Below, piece after piece: positions 9,021 to 18,169 of a stretch of 64,000 nucleotides of DNA (the first letter of the stretch is position 1; each line of letters begins with the position of its first letter). A program made the translations under genes and the position numbers. The notes under the pieces were generated by a model. It had not been told where the DNA came from. It ran no database searches and saw only the letters and a program-made list of their open reading frames with translations. Source of the stretch: Planctomycetes bacterium MalM25. GTDB taxonomy: Bacteria; Planctomycetota; Planctomycetia; Pirellulales; Lacipirellulaceae. The stretch lies in assembly GCA_007745835.1 (NCBI GenBank), contig CP036424.1, positions 3,273,968 through 3,337,967 on the forward strand, in the 5' to 3' direction.

Positions 9021-11285
9021 TTAGGCGGCGAGCGGTTTCTCTTCGAGCGCTTCGGCCGTGTCATCGTGGCCGTATCCGTATCCGTAACCGTAACCGTAGC
9101 CCTTACCGGCTTGCTCCGTGATGCGGTTCGCGACGACCCCCAGCAGCGGCGTGCCCGATGTGAGGAACGAATCGCACGCCCGCGAGACGAGGCGGCGATG
9201 ATTCTTCTCGGGGGTCACCACAAGCACAACGCCATCAACCAGGCGGGCGGCGATCTGCGCGTCGCTCACGGCGAGGATCGGTGGGCAATCGAGCAGCACT
9301 TGGTCATAGCGCGAATCGGCCCAGGCGAGCAGCTCCGCCAAGTTCGGGCCCAGCAGCAATTCGGCGGGGTCGGGCCGGCGAGGACCAGCGGGTATCACGT
9401 CGAGTGTTTCGAGATCGGTCCGACGCACACACCGCTCGGCGATCGCCGCAATGTCACCACCGGCCGTCAGGATGTCAGTAACACCCGGCATCCGCTTGAG
9501 GTCCATCAGGGCGGTAAGGCCCGGCTTGCGCAGGTCGCAATCGATCAGCAAGGTACGCTTTCCGGTCTGCGCGTAGGAGACCGCCAGGTTTGAGGAGATC
9601 GTCGTCTTGCCGTCACTCGGCTCTGAGCTGGAGATAACCAGACGGTCGGAGACCTCGGCGCCCAGGGTGATCGCGGTCCGCAGCGTGCGGAAAGCCTCCG
9701 ATTCGGTCGCCTGTGGCTTCGCGAACATCTGCACAGCTTGCAGGCCGTGTGAGGCGAGTGGCTGCAGCTCGCGGACCACCGACAGCACCCGGCAACCGAG
9801 CTGGTGCGCCATCTCTTCAGGTGACCCGAAGCGATCGTCAAGGAGATCCTGCGTGTAGACAACACCCACTCCAAGGACAAGGCCGCCAAGCAGGGACGCC
9901 GCGAGAACCATGCGGAGCTGCGGAGAAGCAGGGCGTTCACTCGGCAAGGGCTCTTCGACGATTGTCGTTTGGATCGGGGCGCTGACCTGCTGGAGGTCGA
10001 TGCTCTGCATCTTCTCGTAGGAGAGCTTGTTGTGTTCCTCGATCCGGTTGATCTCACGCTGGAGCATCTCGACCCTGACGAGGTCACCGCTCTGCTTCGA
10101 GGCCTCGGCGCGGGCGGCCGCGAATGACTCCGTGATCTGTTGCTCGCGTTGCACAGCCTGCCGCCAAGCTTGATCGAGCATGCCCATCAGCATCGGGCCG
10201 AGTTCGGCGTCCGCGAGCCCGCCGGGGCGACCGGTGGTGTCACTGCGGTAGGAGGCGAGGTACTGCTCAACGCCGGCGACCTGTTGCTGCAGAGTCGCCA
10301 CCTGCGGATGGGCCGGCCCGTAGAAGGGGGCCACCTTCTGCAGTTCCATACGTAAGTCCAGCAGGCGGCTCTGCTGAACCGCGAGCACCTCCAAGTCGTT
10401 CGGGCCCATCCCCATCGCCGCCAATACCGCTTGCTCGCCGAGGCTCTCCTCAACCAGAGCCAAGTGGCGCGAGAGGTCGGACCCGTTATCGATCGCAGAC
10501 TGGATCGTCGCCTGAGAGGCCTCGATCTCGATCCGCTCGCGCTGAGCTTCCAACAGAGACTCGTTCAAGTGAATCGCACGGGCGACGATCGGATCTACGA
10601 CGTTCTCTCGGTCCGGCAGAGCTAGGTGGCCGATCCGCTCGCGAATCTGCAACAGCTGAACCTGCTTGTTGGCAAGTTCAGTCTCAAACTTCTCTCGCTG
10701 CACGATGAGCTTGTCGAGGAAGTCCGCCGCAGCGCCCCGGTGCGACTCCGACACAAAATCGAGGTAAGAATCGAGTACCGCCCGAACCACTGCGGCGGCG
10801 GTCTCGGGATCGAGCGACTCGTAGCCGAGTCGGATGATGTTTGTCTTGCGGACCGTGGAAGCAGATAGGCGGCTGTTGATCGAGGAGATCCATTTCCGCG
10901 GAGGCGTATCAGCCAGATCGACACGGTGCTCTGGTGACAACCGTTCGATCGCTCGGCGGATGACCTCAGAGCTCCGCACCACTTCCCTCTGAGTCGCCAT
11001 CAGGGAATCCGTCCCCGACTGCTCGCTGATACTAGCCAAGTCTTCGCCGCTCTGGTCAATCACCTGCAAGCGGGCCTCCGACCGATAATACCGGGGCGCC
11101 ATCGCGTAGTAAGTCAACCCCAGCGCCAAGCAACCCGCCACAATCCACAGAACGGCCTGATGGCGGTATCGCACGATGCGAACCAGACGCACAAGCGATT
11201 CGAAAGCATCGCCACCGCCGCCGAGCGCCGGCTCGGCTAGAGCGTCTTGCCGATTTGAGTATTCCTCGATCGCGGTTCCCATCAC
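9021..11285 (-). CDS. Wzc-type polysaccharide co-polymerase / bacterial tyrosine autokinase
   Basis: This 754-residue protein controls polymer length and export and phosphorylates itself on tyrosine. A Wzz-like transmembrane segment lies near residues 44-62, followed by a long coiled-coil periplasmic region with the GNVR-like stretch. A second membrane helix spans 458-477. The cytoplasmic BY-kinase domain has Walker A SSEPSDGKTT (residues 553-562), Walker A' LLIDCDLRKPG (579-589) and Walker B VLLDCPP (663-669). The tail is a regular GY repeat with five tyrosines at 730-738. It lies between wza-like and wzy-like genes on the same strand. The start has two adjacent ATG codons at 11285 and 11282, which cannot be separated by eye. 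Confidence 0.92.
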   Translation of the reverse strand: MMGTAIEEYSNRQDALAEPALGGGGDAFESLVRLVRIVRYRHQAVLWIVAGCLALGLTYYAMAPRYYRSEARLQVIDQSGEDLASISEQSGTDSLMATQREVVRSSEVIRRAIERLSPEHRVDLADTPPRKWISSINSRLSASTVRKTNIIRLGYESLDPETAAAVVRAVLDSYLDFVSESHRGAAADFLDKLIVQREKFETELANKQVQLLQIRERIGHLALPDRENVVDPIVARAIHLNESLLEAQRERIEIEASQATIQSAIDNGSDLSRHLALVEESLGEQAVLAAMGMGPNDLEVLAVQQSRLLDLRMELQKVAPFYGPAHPQVATLQQQVAGVEQYLASYRSDTTGRPGGLADAELGPMLMGMLDQAWRQAVQREQQITESFAAARAEASKQSGDLVRVEMLQREINRIEEHNKLSYEKMQSIDLQQVSAPIQTTIVEEPLPSERPASPQLRMVLAASLLGGLVLGVGVVYTQDLLDDRFGSPEEMAHQLGCRVLSVVRELQPLASHGLQAVQMFAKPQATESEAFRTLRTAITLGAEVSDRLVISSSEPSDGKTTISSNLAVSYAQTGKRTLLIDCDLRKPGLTALMDLKRMPGVTDILTAGGDIAAIAERCVRRTDLETLDVIPAGPRRPDPAELLLGPNLAELLAWADSRYDQVLLDCPPILAVSDAQIAARLVDGVVLVVTPEKNHRRLVSRACDSFLTSGTPLLGVVANRITEQAGKGYGYGYGYGYGHDDTAEALEEKPLAA
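9066..9101 (-). repeat. Hexanucleotide tract (GGNTAC)n encoding the kinase tyrosine tail
   Basis: On the coding strand five in-frame GGNTAC units and a final GGCCAC encode the Gly-Tyr tail of the autokinase. Units differ only at their third base. In-frame gain or loss of one unit would add or remove exactly one tyrosine. Confidence 0.85.
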
Positions 11286-11321
11286 AGATCGATCGTTGAG
11301 TCCTGGGTGAGCTGGGGGAGA

Positions 11322-12425
11322 TCAGAAGAGCGACAAGTTGCCGCCGACGCCCATCGTGATGCGGAACAAGTTCTGGAAGGTGCTTAGCGCCACCGTGGCG
11401 GCGGTCGATTCGACGCTCACGAGATCGCCGGCTTGGAGGATTAGGTTCTCAGAGCCATCCTTCTTGGCACGCGAAACACTGGCCTGGATCACGACCGGCT
11501 CAGGGGCGCCTTCCATCTGTCGGACGATGAGCACCTTGTCGGCGATGGGCGTGGTCACGCCACCCGCCATGGCGATGGCGTCTAGGATACGGAAGTCGTG
11601 GTCTTCGAGAAGCTCGAACTGGTCCGGAGCCTCGACAAGGCCCGTGACATGGATCACCCGCTTCTCTCGTGGCCGGACGACGATCACGTCGCGGTCGTTC
11701 AGAGCAAGCTGACCGGGTGGCAGCTTCGACGGGTCGGAGAGATCGATCGATTCCGCGGCGGCAGTCCCGCCCGGAAGGGCGGGCGCGTCAAACGAAACCT
11801 GCTGGACTTCGCTGCCGTCGCCCCCGGGAGTCGTGGCAGCGATCGGCAAGGAGGAGGACCTCAGCACCTCGACCACCGTGCCCGCTTCGTCCGTGAATCC
11901 ACCTGCCGCGGCGACGGCGGTCAGCACGTCGCATCCAGAGCGAGGAAGGTCCTGAACGCCTGGTTCATCGACGGCCCCTAATACCGTAATCTGATGAGTC
12001 GCCTGTTCAGCGACGACGACACTCACCTGAGGTCGCACGTAGATGCCGCGAGCCACGGCGGCGGAGGCAATCTGATCCGCCGCCTGAGAGGGCTCGATCC
12101 CGGCGACCGCCACGCGGCCGATGAGGGGGGTGTCGATCGATCCATCGGCGGCGACGCGGGTCTGATGCACCATCGGCTCCTCGCCCGCCATGCCGGTCGC
12201 GATCGTGGCTTCGAGCAGATCGCCCGGTCCGACCGCGCTGCTCGGCGCCGTCGCCGCTAGCAGTCCGCCGAGTCGCATGCGTTCCTTGCCGGCCATCGGC
12301 GTGGCGCGCATGCCCAGGGGCAAGGCGTGGGCACGCTGGTAGCCGGACTGGCAACCGGCCATCGTGGTCATCGCTCCCAGAGCGACAAGCAACGTTAAAC
12401 AAAGGGTTTCCGAGCGGGTCCGCAT
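11322..12425 (-). CDS. Wza-type polysaccharide export lipoprotein (SLBB domains)
   Basis: This 367-residue outer-membrane export protein belongs to the Wza/BexD family. The N-terminus is a lipoprotein signal with lipobox MAGC, giving a lipidated Cys25. The poly-export domain follows (VGPGDLLEATI at about residue 66, with DGSIDTPLIGRVAVAGI). Two SLBB-like units come next (ITVLGAVDEPGVQDLPRSG and VIHVTGLVEAPDQFEL, each followed by a D-A-I/V-A-x-AGG element). The protein ends in a hydrophobic, possibly membrane-inserting segment (FRITMGVGGNLSLF). It is the first gene of the minus-strand export operon and lies 36 bp upstream of the autokinase. Together with the kinase and Wzy-like protein it forms a Wza-Wzc-Wzy export system. 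Confidence 0.9.
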   Translation of the reverse strand: MRTRSETLCLTLLVALGAMTTMAGCQSGYQRAHALPLGMRATPMAGKERMRLGGLLAATAPSSAVGPGDLLEATIATGMAGEEPMVHQTRVAADGSIDTPLIGRVAVAGIEPSQAADQIASAAVARGIYVRPQVSVVVAEQATHQITVLGAVDEPGVQDLPRSGCDVLTAVAAAGGFTDEAGTVVEVLRSSSLPIAATTPGGDGSEVQQVSFDAPALPGGTAAAESIDLSDPSKLPPGQLALNDRDVIVVRPREKRVIHVTGLVEAPDQFELLEDHDFRILDAIAMAGGVTTPIADKVLIVRQMEGAPEPVVIQASVSRAKKDGSENLILQAGDLVSVESTAATVALSTFQNLFRITMGVGGNLSLF

Positions 12426-12597
12426 ACGGCGAGTGGCGAACGGTTTGGGTCGACTAGCTAACGACGCCGAGCGACGAGACGCTCAACGCCGAGGCACGGG
12501 GAGGCGGTTAAGTACCGAACGCCCCCCGACACGGCAAGACGACCTTGCCATCTCGTCAGGCCGATCAACGTCGTGAACGTCACCCAGGGGATTGGAC

Positions 12598-12627
12598 TTG
12601 TTGCTCGCTCTGAGCCCGCCATAGACT
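12598..12627 (+). promoter_or_regulatory. Possible sigma-70 promoter of the capE operon
   Basis: TTGTTG (12598-12603) and TAGACT (12622-12627) are separated by 18 bp, 55 bp upstream of the capE start, in the 257-bp divergent region between the two arms of the polysaccharide locus. The match is moderate only. The rest of this divergent region shows no gene. Confidence 0.22.
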
Positions 12628-12682
12628 GCCGGCCCGCTCTGGTTGATGGACCAACCTCCGCGCCCCTGCGCAAGGCCCACGG

Positions 12683-13732
12683 ATGTACAAGAACAAGACG
12701 CTGCTAGTGACCGGAGGGACCGGTTCCTTCGGCAACGATTTCGTGCGTCTCGTATTGCGAGAGGACGACCCCAAGCGGGTAATCGTCTTCAGCCGCGACG
12801 AGAAGAAGCAGCATGACATGCGGCTCTCCCTCGACGACGACCGCGTGTCGTTCGTCATCGGAGACATCCGCGAACCGCGGAGCATCGCCACCGCCATGCG
12901 GGGCGTCGATTGCGTGTTCCACGCCGCGGCGCTCAAGCAGGTCCCCTCGTGCGAGTTCTTCCCGATCGAGGCGGTCCGAACCAACGTGCTGGGCACGCAC
13001 AACGTGCTCGAGGCGGCCGAGGAGAACGGCGTCGAGAAGCTCGTCGTCCTCAGCACCGACAAGGCCGTCCAACCGATCAACGCCATGGGCCAGACCAAGG
13101 CCCTCATGGAGAAGCTCACCTTCGCCAGGTCGCGCTCCGACCAATCGCAGGTCACGTACTGCGGCGTGCGTTACGGCAACGTCATGTACTCACGCGGCTC
13201 GGTGATCCCGCTGTTCATCTCGCAGATCAAGGCGGGCAAGCCGCTCACGATCACCGAACCCCGCATGACCCGGCTGCTGCTGCCCCTCGCCGAGGCGGTG
13301 CGGCTAGTGACCTTCGCCATGGAGCACGGCCGGCAGGGCGACCTGTTCGTCCGCAAGGCGGTCTCCGCCACGGTGCAGACGCTCGCCGACGGGCTGCTGA
13401 AGTTGTTCGAAGCGGACAACCCGATCAAGATCGTCGGTGTCCGCGAGGGCGAGAAGCTCCACGAGGTGCTGGTCACCTCCGAGGAACTGGCTCACGCCGA
13501 AGAGTTCGACTACTACTACCGCGTCCCCTGCGAAGGGGGACGCGACTACGACCGCTACTTCACGCAGGGCGACCTCTCGGCCCGCTTCCGCGAAGAGGGT
13601 TACACCTCGGCGAACGCGCCGCTGCTCTCGGTCGATGAGGTGCAGCAACTGCTGCTTCAACTCCCCGATGTCCGTGACGAGCTCGAATCGTGGCGTGGCG
13701 GCAAGAAAACCAGCCTGCGGGTGGTAGCATGA
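12683..13732 (+). CDS. capE: UDP-N-acetylglucosamine 4,6-dehydratase/5-epimerase, CapE/FnlA/WbjB family
   Basis: This SDR enzyme (349 residues) starts the conversion of UDP-GlcNAc to UDP-N-acetyl-L-fucosamine. The Rossmann motif is LLVTGGTGSFGNDFV (residues 7-21). Family signatures include HAAALKQVPSCEFFP and LSTDKAVQPINAMGQTKALME, the latter supplying the Met-Gly...Lys catalytic region. Later FGNVMYSRGS-like and GEKLHEVLV elements are also present. Unlike the long dehydratase at 4.4-6.2 kb it lacks membrane helices. Its length fits CapE/FnlA. The next two genes are CapF- and CapG-like, which fixes the pathway assignment better than this gene alone. Its stop overlaps the capF start as ATGA. 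Confidence 0.88.
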   Translation: MYKNKTLLVTGGTGSFGNDFVRLVLREDDPKRVIVFSRDEKKQHDMRLSLDDDRVSFVIGDIREPRSIATAMRGVDCVFHAAALKQVPSCEFFPIEAVRTNVLGTHNVLEAAEENGVEKLVVLSTDKAVQPINAMGQTKALMEKLTFARSRSDQSQVTYCGVRYGNVMYSRGSVIPLFISQIKAGKPLTITEPRMTRLLLPLAEAVRLVTFAMEHGRQGDLFVRKAVSATVQTLADGLLKLFEADNPIKIVGVREGEKLHEVLVTSEELAHAEEFDYYYRVPCEGGRDYDRYFTQGDLSARFREEGYTSANAPLLSVDEVQQLLLQLPDVRDELESWRGGKKTSLRVVA

Positions 13733-14853
13733 GCAAGACGATCGGCGTCACCGGCCCCGGCGGCTTTGTCGCCCGTTGGGCGATCGAACGGCTCGGGCGC
13801 GAAGCGGCGTGCGACGTCGTCACGCTCGAGCGCACGAGCTGGGAGAAGCACAGCGAGCTGCGCGATTTCGTCGCCCGCTGCGATGTGATCCTGCACCTGG
13901 CCGGTATTAACCGGGCGGACGACACCTTGCTGGAGAACGGCAACGCCGAGCTCGCCCGCCTGCTCACCGCCGCCTGCCGCGAAGCGGGCGCGACGCCGCA
14001 CATCGTCTATTCCTCGACGACCAAACGAGAAGAAGACTCCCCGTACGGCCGCGGAAAGCGGAAGGCGGAGAGCGAGCTGGAGGCCTGGGCGGCGGAGGCG
14101 GGCGGAGCGGTCACGACGCTCGTCATCCCGAACGTCTACGGCGCCGGCTGCCGGCCGTACTACAACTCGGCGGTCGCCACCTTCTGTCATCAGCTCACGC
14201 ACGAGGAACAACCGCAGGTCCACGAGGACCGGAAAATCGAGCTGCTGTGGGTCAGCGACCTCGCGGACTGCCTGACCGAGATCGCGTTGGACGCGCCGCC
14301 GGCCGAACCGATCGTCGAACGCCTGCGCGGCGATGTCGAACTGAAAGTCACCGAGCTGCTGGCCGTGCTCGAAGAGTTCCGCTCCGCGTACTTCGACCGT
14401 GAAGTCGTGCCCGATCTGACGACCCCCTGGCGGGCGAGCCTGTACGGCACGTTCCTGTCACACCTCGAACTGGACGACCACCGCCACCGCCCGCCGGTCC
14501 ACACGGACGAGCGCGGCGGGCTCTGCGAGGTCATCAAGACCGACGGCGGCGGCCAGGTCTTCTTCTCGACCACCGCCCCCGGCGTGACGCGCGGCAATCA
14601 CTACCACACCCGCAAGATCGAGTGGTTCTGCGTCGTCCGCGGCGAGGCGACCATCCGCTTGCGGCCGATCGGCGGCGACGCCGTCCACGAGTTCCACGTC
14701 TCCGGGGCGAGCCCCGAATTCATCTCGATCCCGGTCATGCACACGCACTCCATCGAGAACACGGGCAGCGATGAGCTGCTGACCATGTTCTGGTGCAACG
14801 AGCTGTTCGACGCCGACGACGCCGACACCCACTACCTGCCCGTGGCCGCCTGA
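13729..14853 (+). CDS. capF: CapF-type reductase (SDR plus C-terminal cupin), UDP-L-FucNAc pathway
   Basis: CapF/FnlB/WbjC acts second in UDP-L-FucNAc synthesis, reducing the 4-keto intermediate after epimerisation. The protein (374 residues) has an N-terminal NAD(P)-binding SDR region (IGVTGPGGFVARW, then ILHLAGINRADDTL and a YGRGKRKAE helix). A C-terminal cupin begins near residue 255, with DERGGLCEVIKT, GNHYHTRKIEWFCVV and MHTHSIENTG supplying the metal-binding histidines. This two-domain order is diagnostic of CapF. I chose the ATG at 13729 because it overlaps the capE stop and begins right at the Rossmann strand. An in-frame upstream start at 13690 would overlap capE needlessly. Confidence 0.9.
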   Translation: MSKTIGVTGPGGFVARWAIERLGREAACDVVTLERTSWEKHSELRDFVARCDVILHLAGINRADDTLLENGNAELARLLTAACREAGATPHIVYSSTTKREEDSPYGRGKRKAESELEAWAAEAGGAVTTLVIPNVYGAGCRPYYNSAVATFCHQLTHEEQPQVHEDRKIELLWVSDLADCLTEIALDAPPAEPIVERLRGDVELKVTELLAVLEEFRSAYFDREVVPDLTTPWRASLYGTFLSHLELDDHRHRPPVHTDERGGLCEVIKTDGGGQVFFSTTAPGVTRGNHYHTRKIEWFCVVRGEATIRLRPIGGDAVHEFHVSGASPEFISIPVMHTHSIENTGSDELLTMFWCNELFDADDADTHYLPVAA

Positions 14854-14878
14854 AGGCCGCGAGCATCCATTTCGGACC

Positions 14879-14886
14879 AAGGAGGG
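14879..14886 (+). promoter_or_regulatory. Strong Shine-Dalgarno site setting the capG start
   Basis: AAGGAGGG ends 5 nt before the ATG at 14892. The longer reading frame beginning at 14793 would overlap capF and lacks such a site. Confidence 0.75.
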
Positions 14887-14891
14887 CCCGG

Positions 14892-16025
14892 ATGGCGACC
14901 AAACTGAAGGTGATGACCGTCCTCGGGACGCGGCCGGAGATCATCCGGCTGTCGCGCGTCCTCGCGCTGCTCGACAAGCACGTCGAGCACGTGCTGGTCC
15001 ACACGGGCCAGAACTCGGACTACGAGCTCAACGAGGTCTTCTTCGAGGACCTCAAGGTCCGGCAACCCGACCACTTCCTCGGCATCCGCCGCGACTCGCT
15101 CGGCGTGATCTTGGGGGACGTCTTGATGAAGTCAGAGGTCGTGCTCCGCGAGGAGAAACCCGACGCCGTCCTCATCCTCGGCGACACGAACAGCGCCTTC
15201 GCGGGCGTGCTGGCGCGGCGGATGAAGATCCCGGTCTACCACATGGAGGCCGGCAACCGTTGCTTCGACTTCAACGTCCCCGAGGAGATCAACCGGCGGA
15301 TCGTCGACCACATCAGCGACTTCAACCTGGTCTACACCGAGCACGCCCGGCGCAACCTGCTGTCCGAGGGCATTCACCCGCGGCGGGTCTACCTGACTGG
15401 CTCGCCGATGCGTGAGGTGCTGGACGACAACCTGCCCGCCATCCGGGCATCCGACGCCGTGGAGCGTCTCGGTCTCACGCCGCAGGGCTATCTGCTGGTC
15501 AGCCTGCACCGGGCGGAGAACGTCGACATCCAGGACCACCTGAAGCAGCTCCTGAGCGTGCTCAACACGCTAAGCGAGCGTTTCGATATGCCGGTTATCG
15601 TCAGCACCCACCCGCGCACTCGGGCGCGGCTCGACGACATCGATGTGCCGGTCGATCCCCGCGTGCAATTCCTTAAACCGTTCGGCTATCACGATTATGT
15701 GAAGCTGCAGCTCGATTCGTTCTGCACCGTGTCGGACAGCGGCACGATCAGCGAGGAGAGCTCGATCCTCGGCTTCCCCGCCGTGACGACCCGCACCGCG
15801 ATGGAGCGTCCCGAGGCGATGGAATCGGGGCACATCGTGCTGACCGGTTTGGACACGGACACGATCGTGGAGTCGGTCGAGTTCGTAACGAGCAATCGCG
15901 ACCACGCCAGCAGCCACCCGATCGCCGCGGAGTACCAAGTGGCGAACGTCTCCCACCGCGTCGTGAAGCTGATCCTGGGGACGGCCAAGCTGGGCCACCT
16001 GTGGGACGGCATCCGCGCGGCTTGA
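14892..16025 (+). CDS. capG: UDP-N-acetylglucosamine 2-epimerase family, CapG/FnlC/WbjD
   Basis: This non-hydrolysing 2-epimerase-fold enzyme (377 residues) should carry out the final C2 epimerisation that yields UDP-N-acetyl-L-fucosamine. Visible family motifs are MTVLGTRPEIIRLSRV at the N-terminus, LVHTGQNSDYELNEVFF, DAVLILGDTNSAFAG, HMEAGNRCFDFNVPEEINR, TGSPMREVL, LVSLHRAENVD and SDSGTISEESSILGFP. The last holds the Ser-Gly pair and Glu that contact UDP. The GDTNS and HxEAGNR variants are typical of the WbjD/CapG branch rather than WecB. It lies 38 bp after capF and 18 bp before the glycosyltransferase gene, in one operon. Confidence 0.9.
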   Translation: MATKLKVMTVLGTRPEIIRLSRVLALLDKHVEHVLVHTGQNSDYELNEVFFEDLKVRQPDHFLGIRRDSLGVILGDVLMKSEVVLREEKPDAVLILGDTNSAFAGVLARRMKIPVYHMEAGNRCFDFNVPEEINRRIVDHISDFNLVYTEHARRNLLSEGIHPRRVYLTGSPMREVLDDNLPAIRASDAVERLGLTPQGYLLVSLHRAENVDIQDHLKQLLSVLNTLSERFDMPVIVSTHPRTRARLDDIDVPVDPRVQFLKPFGYHDYVKLQLDSFCTVSDSGTISEESSILGFPAVTTRTAMERPEAMESGHIVLTGLDTDTIVESVEFVTSNRDHASSHPIAAEYQVANVSHRVVKLILGTAKLGHLWDGIRAA

Positions 16026-16043
16026 GTGGGGTTTCTGAATACC

Positions 16044-17279
16044 ATGAAGATCCTAGCCGTCTATCGCCACTACTGGCCCGACACCACACCGTACGCAACG
16101 CTCCTCAGGATGATTTTGGAGCGGCTCGTGGAAGATGGCCACTCCGTCACGGCGTTCGCCGGACAGCCGAGCTACAACGGATCGACCGCGGCGAAGAGGC
16201 CTTGGCATGAAACCCTGTCTGGGATCGACATCAGGCGGGTAGCGCTCCTTCCCGAGCGAAAGAAGCAGCGTCTTGCACGTGGGATCAACGTTCTGATTTT
16301 CCTAGCGCGTGCCGTTGTCCATTCGGTGCTTGTGCGACGGTACGACTTGATTGTCGCAAACGCCCACCCGCCAATCGCGATTGGCGTCGCATTGAGGATC
16401 ATTCGATGGCTCACAGGGGCGAAGTACATCCTTCACCTCCAGGACATCCACCCCGAATCACTCGCAGAGATCAGCGCATCAAAGAAGGGGAGTTTGTACC
16501 GCTTGCTGCGACGGATCGATTCCGGATCATGCGGCAACGCCGACCGTCTCGTTACTCTTTCAAGCGACATGAAGGAGTCGCTGAGAGAACGTCAAACCGA
16601 CCTCCCACCGGTCTCTCTAATCAACAACTGTCCCCAGAGAACCTATGCAGACGAGGCCCACCCACAGGCTATTCATTTGGGCTCAGCGGATAAAACCAAG
16701 CTGCTGTTCGCTGGGAACCTGGGGCGATTCCAAAGGCTCGGCTCCTTGGTTGATGCAGTCAAATATGTGAACCATCATGACAAGCTCTGCATGACCATGA
16801 TGGGGACGGGGTTTCTCGCTGAGCAGCTGAAACAGAGGGCCGATCCGAACTGCGTACAGCTTGTAGACAGGCAGTCTCTAGCCGTGGCCCACGCGGCGAT
16901 GCGTCAGGCCGACTATGGCATCGTGTCGCTCGAACCAGGCGTCATCAAGTACGCCTATCCCAGCAAGACGATGGCGTATCTATCAGAAGGCTTGCCGCTG
17001 CTCCTCATCGTCGAAGACGATTCCGAACTAGCCCGCTTAGTGCGGAAGGAAGGCCTCGGCGTAGTGGCTGAATCTTCTGAACCGAGTGGCATAGGCCGCG
17101 CGATCGATGAGGCGATCGAACGTCGCGACGAATGGACTATAGAGCGACGCCGTCAGATCGCCCGATTCTGCGAACACCGCTTTGGTGCTGAGCGGATGCT
17201 GCAGGCTTGGTCTGACCTGATCTCTGACCTCGACGCGAGCGCGGCCACACAGGCCCACTCAACAAAGGCAGCCGCATGA
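16044..17279 (+). CDS. Glycosyltransferase, WbuB-like (probable L-FucNAc transferase)
   Basis: This GT-B glycosyltransferase (411 residues) is of the WbuB/CapM kind. It starts MKILAVYRHYWPDTTPYA and has the N-lobe segment FAGQPSYNG and the acceptor-side motif KYILHLQDIHPESL. The C-lobe GT4-like nucleotide-sugar site is LLFAGNLGRFQRL followed by the E-x7-E-like region around YGIVSLEPGVIKYAYPSKTMAYL. In known O-antigen loci, wbuB-type genes follow the fnlABC/capEFG genes and transfer L-FucNAc. Its position directly after capG supports that role here. The ATG at 16044 is preferred to an upstream GTG at 16026. Base composition starts to drop in this gene. Confidence 0.83.
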   Translation: MKILAVYRHYWPDTTPYATLLRMILERLVEDGHSVTAFAGQPSYNGSTAAKRPWHETLSGIDIRRVALLPERKKQRLARGINVLIFLARAVVHSVLVRRYDLIVANAHPPIAIGVALRIIRWLTGAKYILHLQDIHPESLAEISASKKGSLYRLLRRIDSGSCGNADRLVTLSSDMKESLRERQTDLPPVSLINNCPQRTYADEAHPQAIHLGSADKTKLLFAGNLGRFQRLGSLVDAVKYVNHHDKLCMTMMGTGFLAEQLKQRADPNCVQLVDRQSLAVAHAAMRQADYGIVSLEPGVIKYAYPSKTMAYLSEGLPLLLIVEDDSELARLVRKEGLGVVAESSEPSGIGRAIDEAIERRDEWTIERRRQIARFCEHRFGAERMLQAWSDLISDLDASAATQAHSTKAAA

Positions 17280-18169
17280 CACCTACTACAGAAGACCACT
17301 GCCTTAGAAGCAACTTTCGGCCGGTTATCATACTGGGGGCGGGACGCTCGGGAACCAACTTGCTGCGCAATGGGATGACGAGCTTCGCGGGGGTCGGAAC
17401 TTGGCCCTGCGATGAAGTCAACTACCTATGGCGCACAGGCAACGCAAGGCACCCGACCGACGAACTGACAGCCAGCCTCGCTTCGCCCAAGATCCGCAAG
17501 CGTATCCGCGATGGTTTCGAATGGGTTACCCGCCACACGCGTTCGCAGTGGGTAGTCGAGAAGACTTGCGCGAACACGCTGCGAGTAGGCTTCGTGGATA
17601 AGGTGATTCCCGACGCTCGGTACCTCCACATAACTCGTGATGGTTACGATGTCACCGCATCAGCCATGAAACGGTGGGGCGCTTCGATCGAATTCAGCTA
17701 TCTCTTGAAAAAAACCCGGTTTGTCCCCTTAGGCGACCTGCCTCACTATGGCTGGCGATTCCTACGGAACCAGTTTCGACGACACCTATCTGAGGACCGA
17801 GCGCTATCAACCTGGGGACCACGCTTCGAAGGGCTCGACGAGCTTCGCGTCCGTGAACCATTGGCTGTTGTCTGCGCCACCCAGTGGAGGCGTTGCGTTG
17901 ACTCCGCTTCGGAGGCACTCCGAAGCATTCCAGATGATCGGATTCACAGCATCCAGTATGAGCAACTCGTAAGCTCCCCCGAGAGCACCCTATCGGGAGC
18001 AGCTGAGTTCCTGGGGATAGAGCCTAGCCCAAATGCGATCAAGGCCTTCGCCCACTCCATCAGCAAGAAGAGCATCGGAGCAGGCAGACGATCTCTGAAT
18101 CTCGAAGAAATCGCTTCGATCGAACCGATCATTGAGCGGCCCCACATCATACCGGAGGCCGCAGCATAA
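17276..18169 (+). CDS. Sulfotransferase family protein (first of two in the locus)
   Basis: This 297-residue PAPS-dependent sulfotransferase-like protein has the 5'-phosphosulfate loop near its N-terminus (IILGAGRSGTNLLRN, residues 19-33). The 3'-phosphate region is VVEKTCANTLRVGFVDKVIP with YLHITRDGYDVTASAMKRW. The C-terminal part has the usual IHSIQYEQLVSSPESTL stretch. It probably sulfates a sugar hydroxyl of the polysaccharide repeat unit. The start codon overlaps the glycosyltransferase stop (ATGA) and its stop overlaps the next start by one base (TAATG), so it is embedded in the operon. The acceptor sugar is unknown. Confidence 0.85.
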   Translation: MTPTTEDHCLRSNFRPVIILGAGRSGTNLLRNGMTSFAGVGTWPCDEVNYLWRTGNARHPTDELTASLASPKIRKRIRDGFEWVTRHTRSQWVVEKTCANTLRVGFVDKVIPDARYLHITRDGYDVTASAMKRWGASIEFSYLLKKTRFVPLGDLPHYGWRFLRNQFRRHLSEDRALSTWGPRFEGLDELRVREPLAVVCATQWRRCVDSASEALRSIPDDRIHSIQYEQLVSSPESTLSGAAEFLGIEPSPNAIKAFAHSISKKSIGAGRRSLNLEEIASIEPIIERPHIIPEAAA

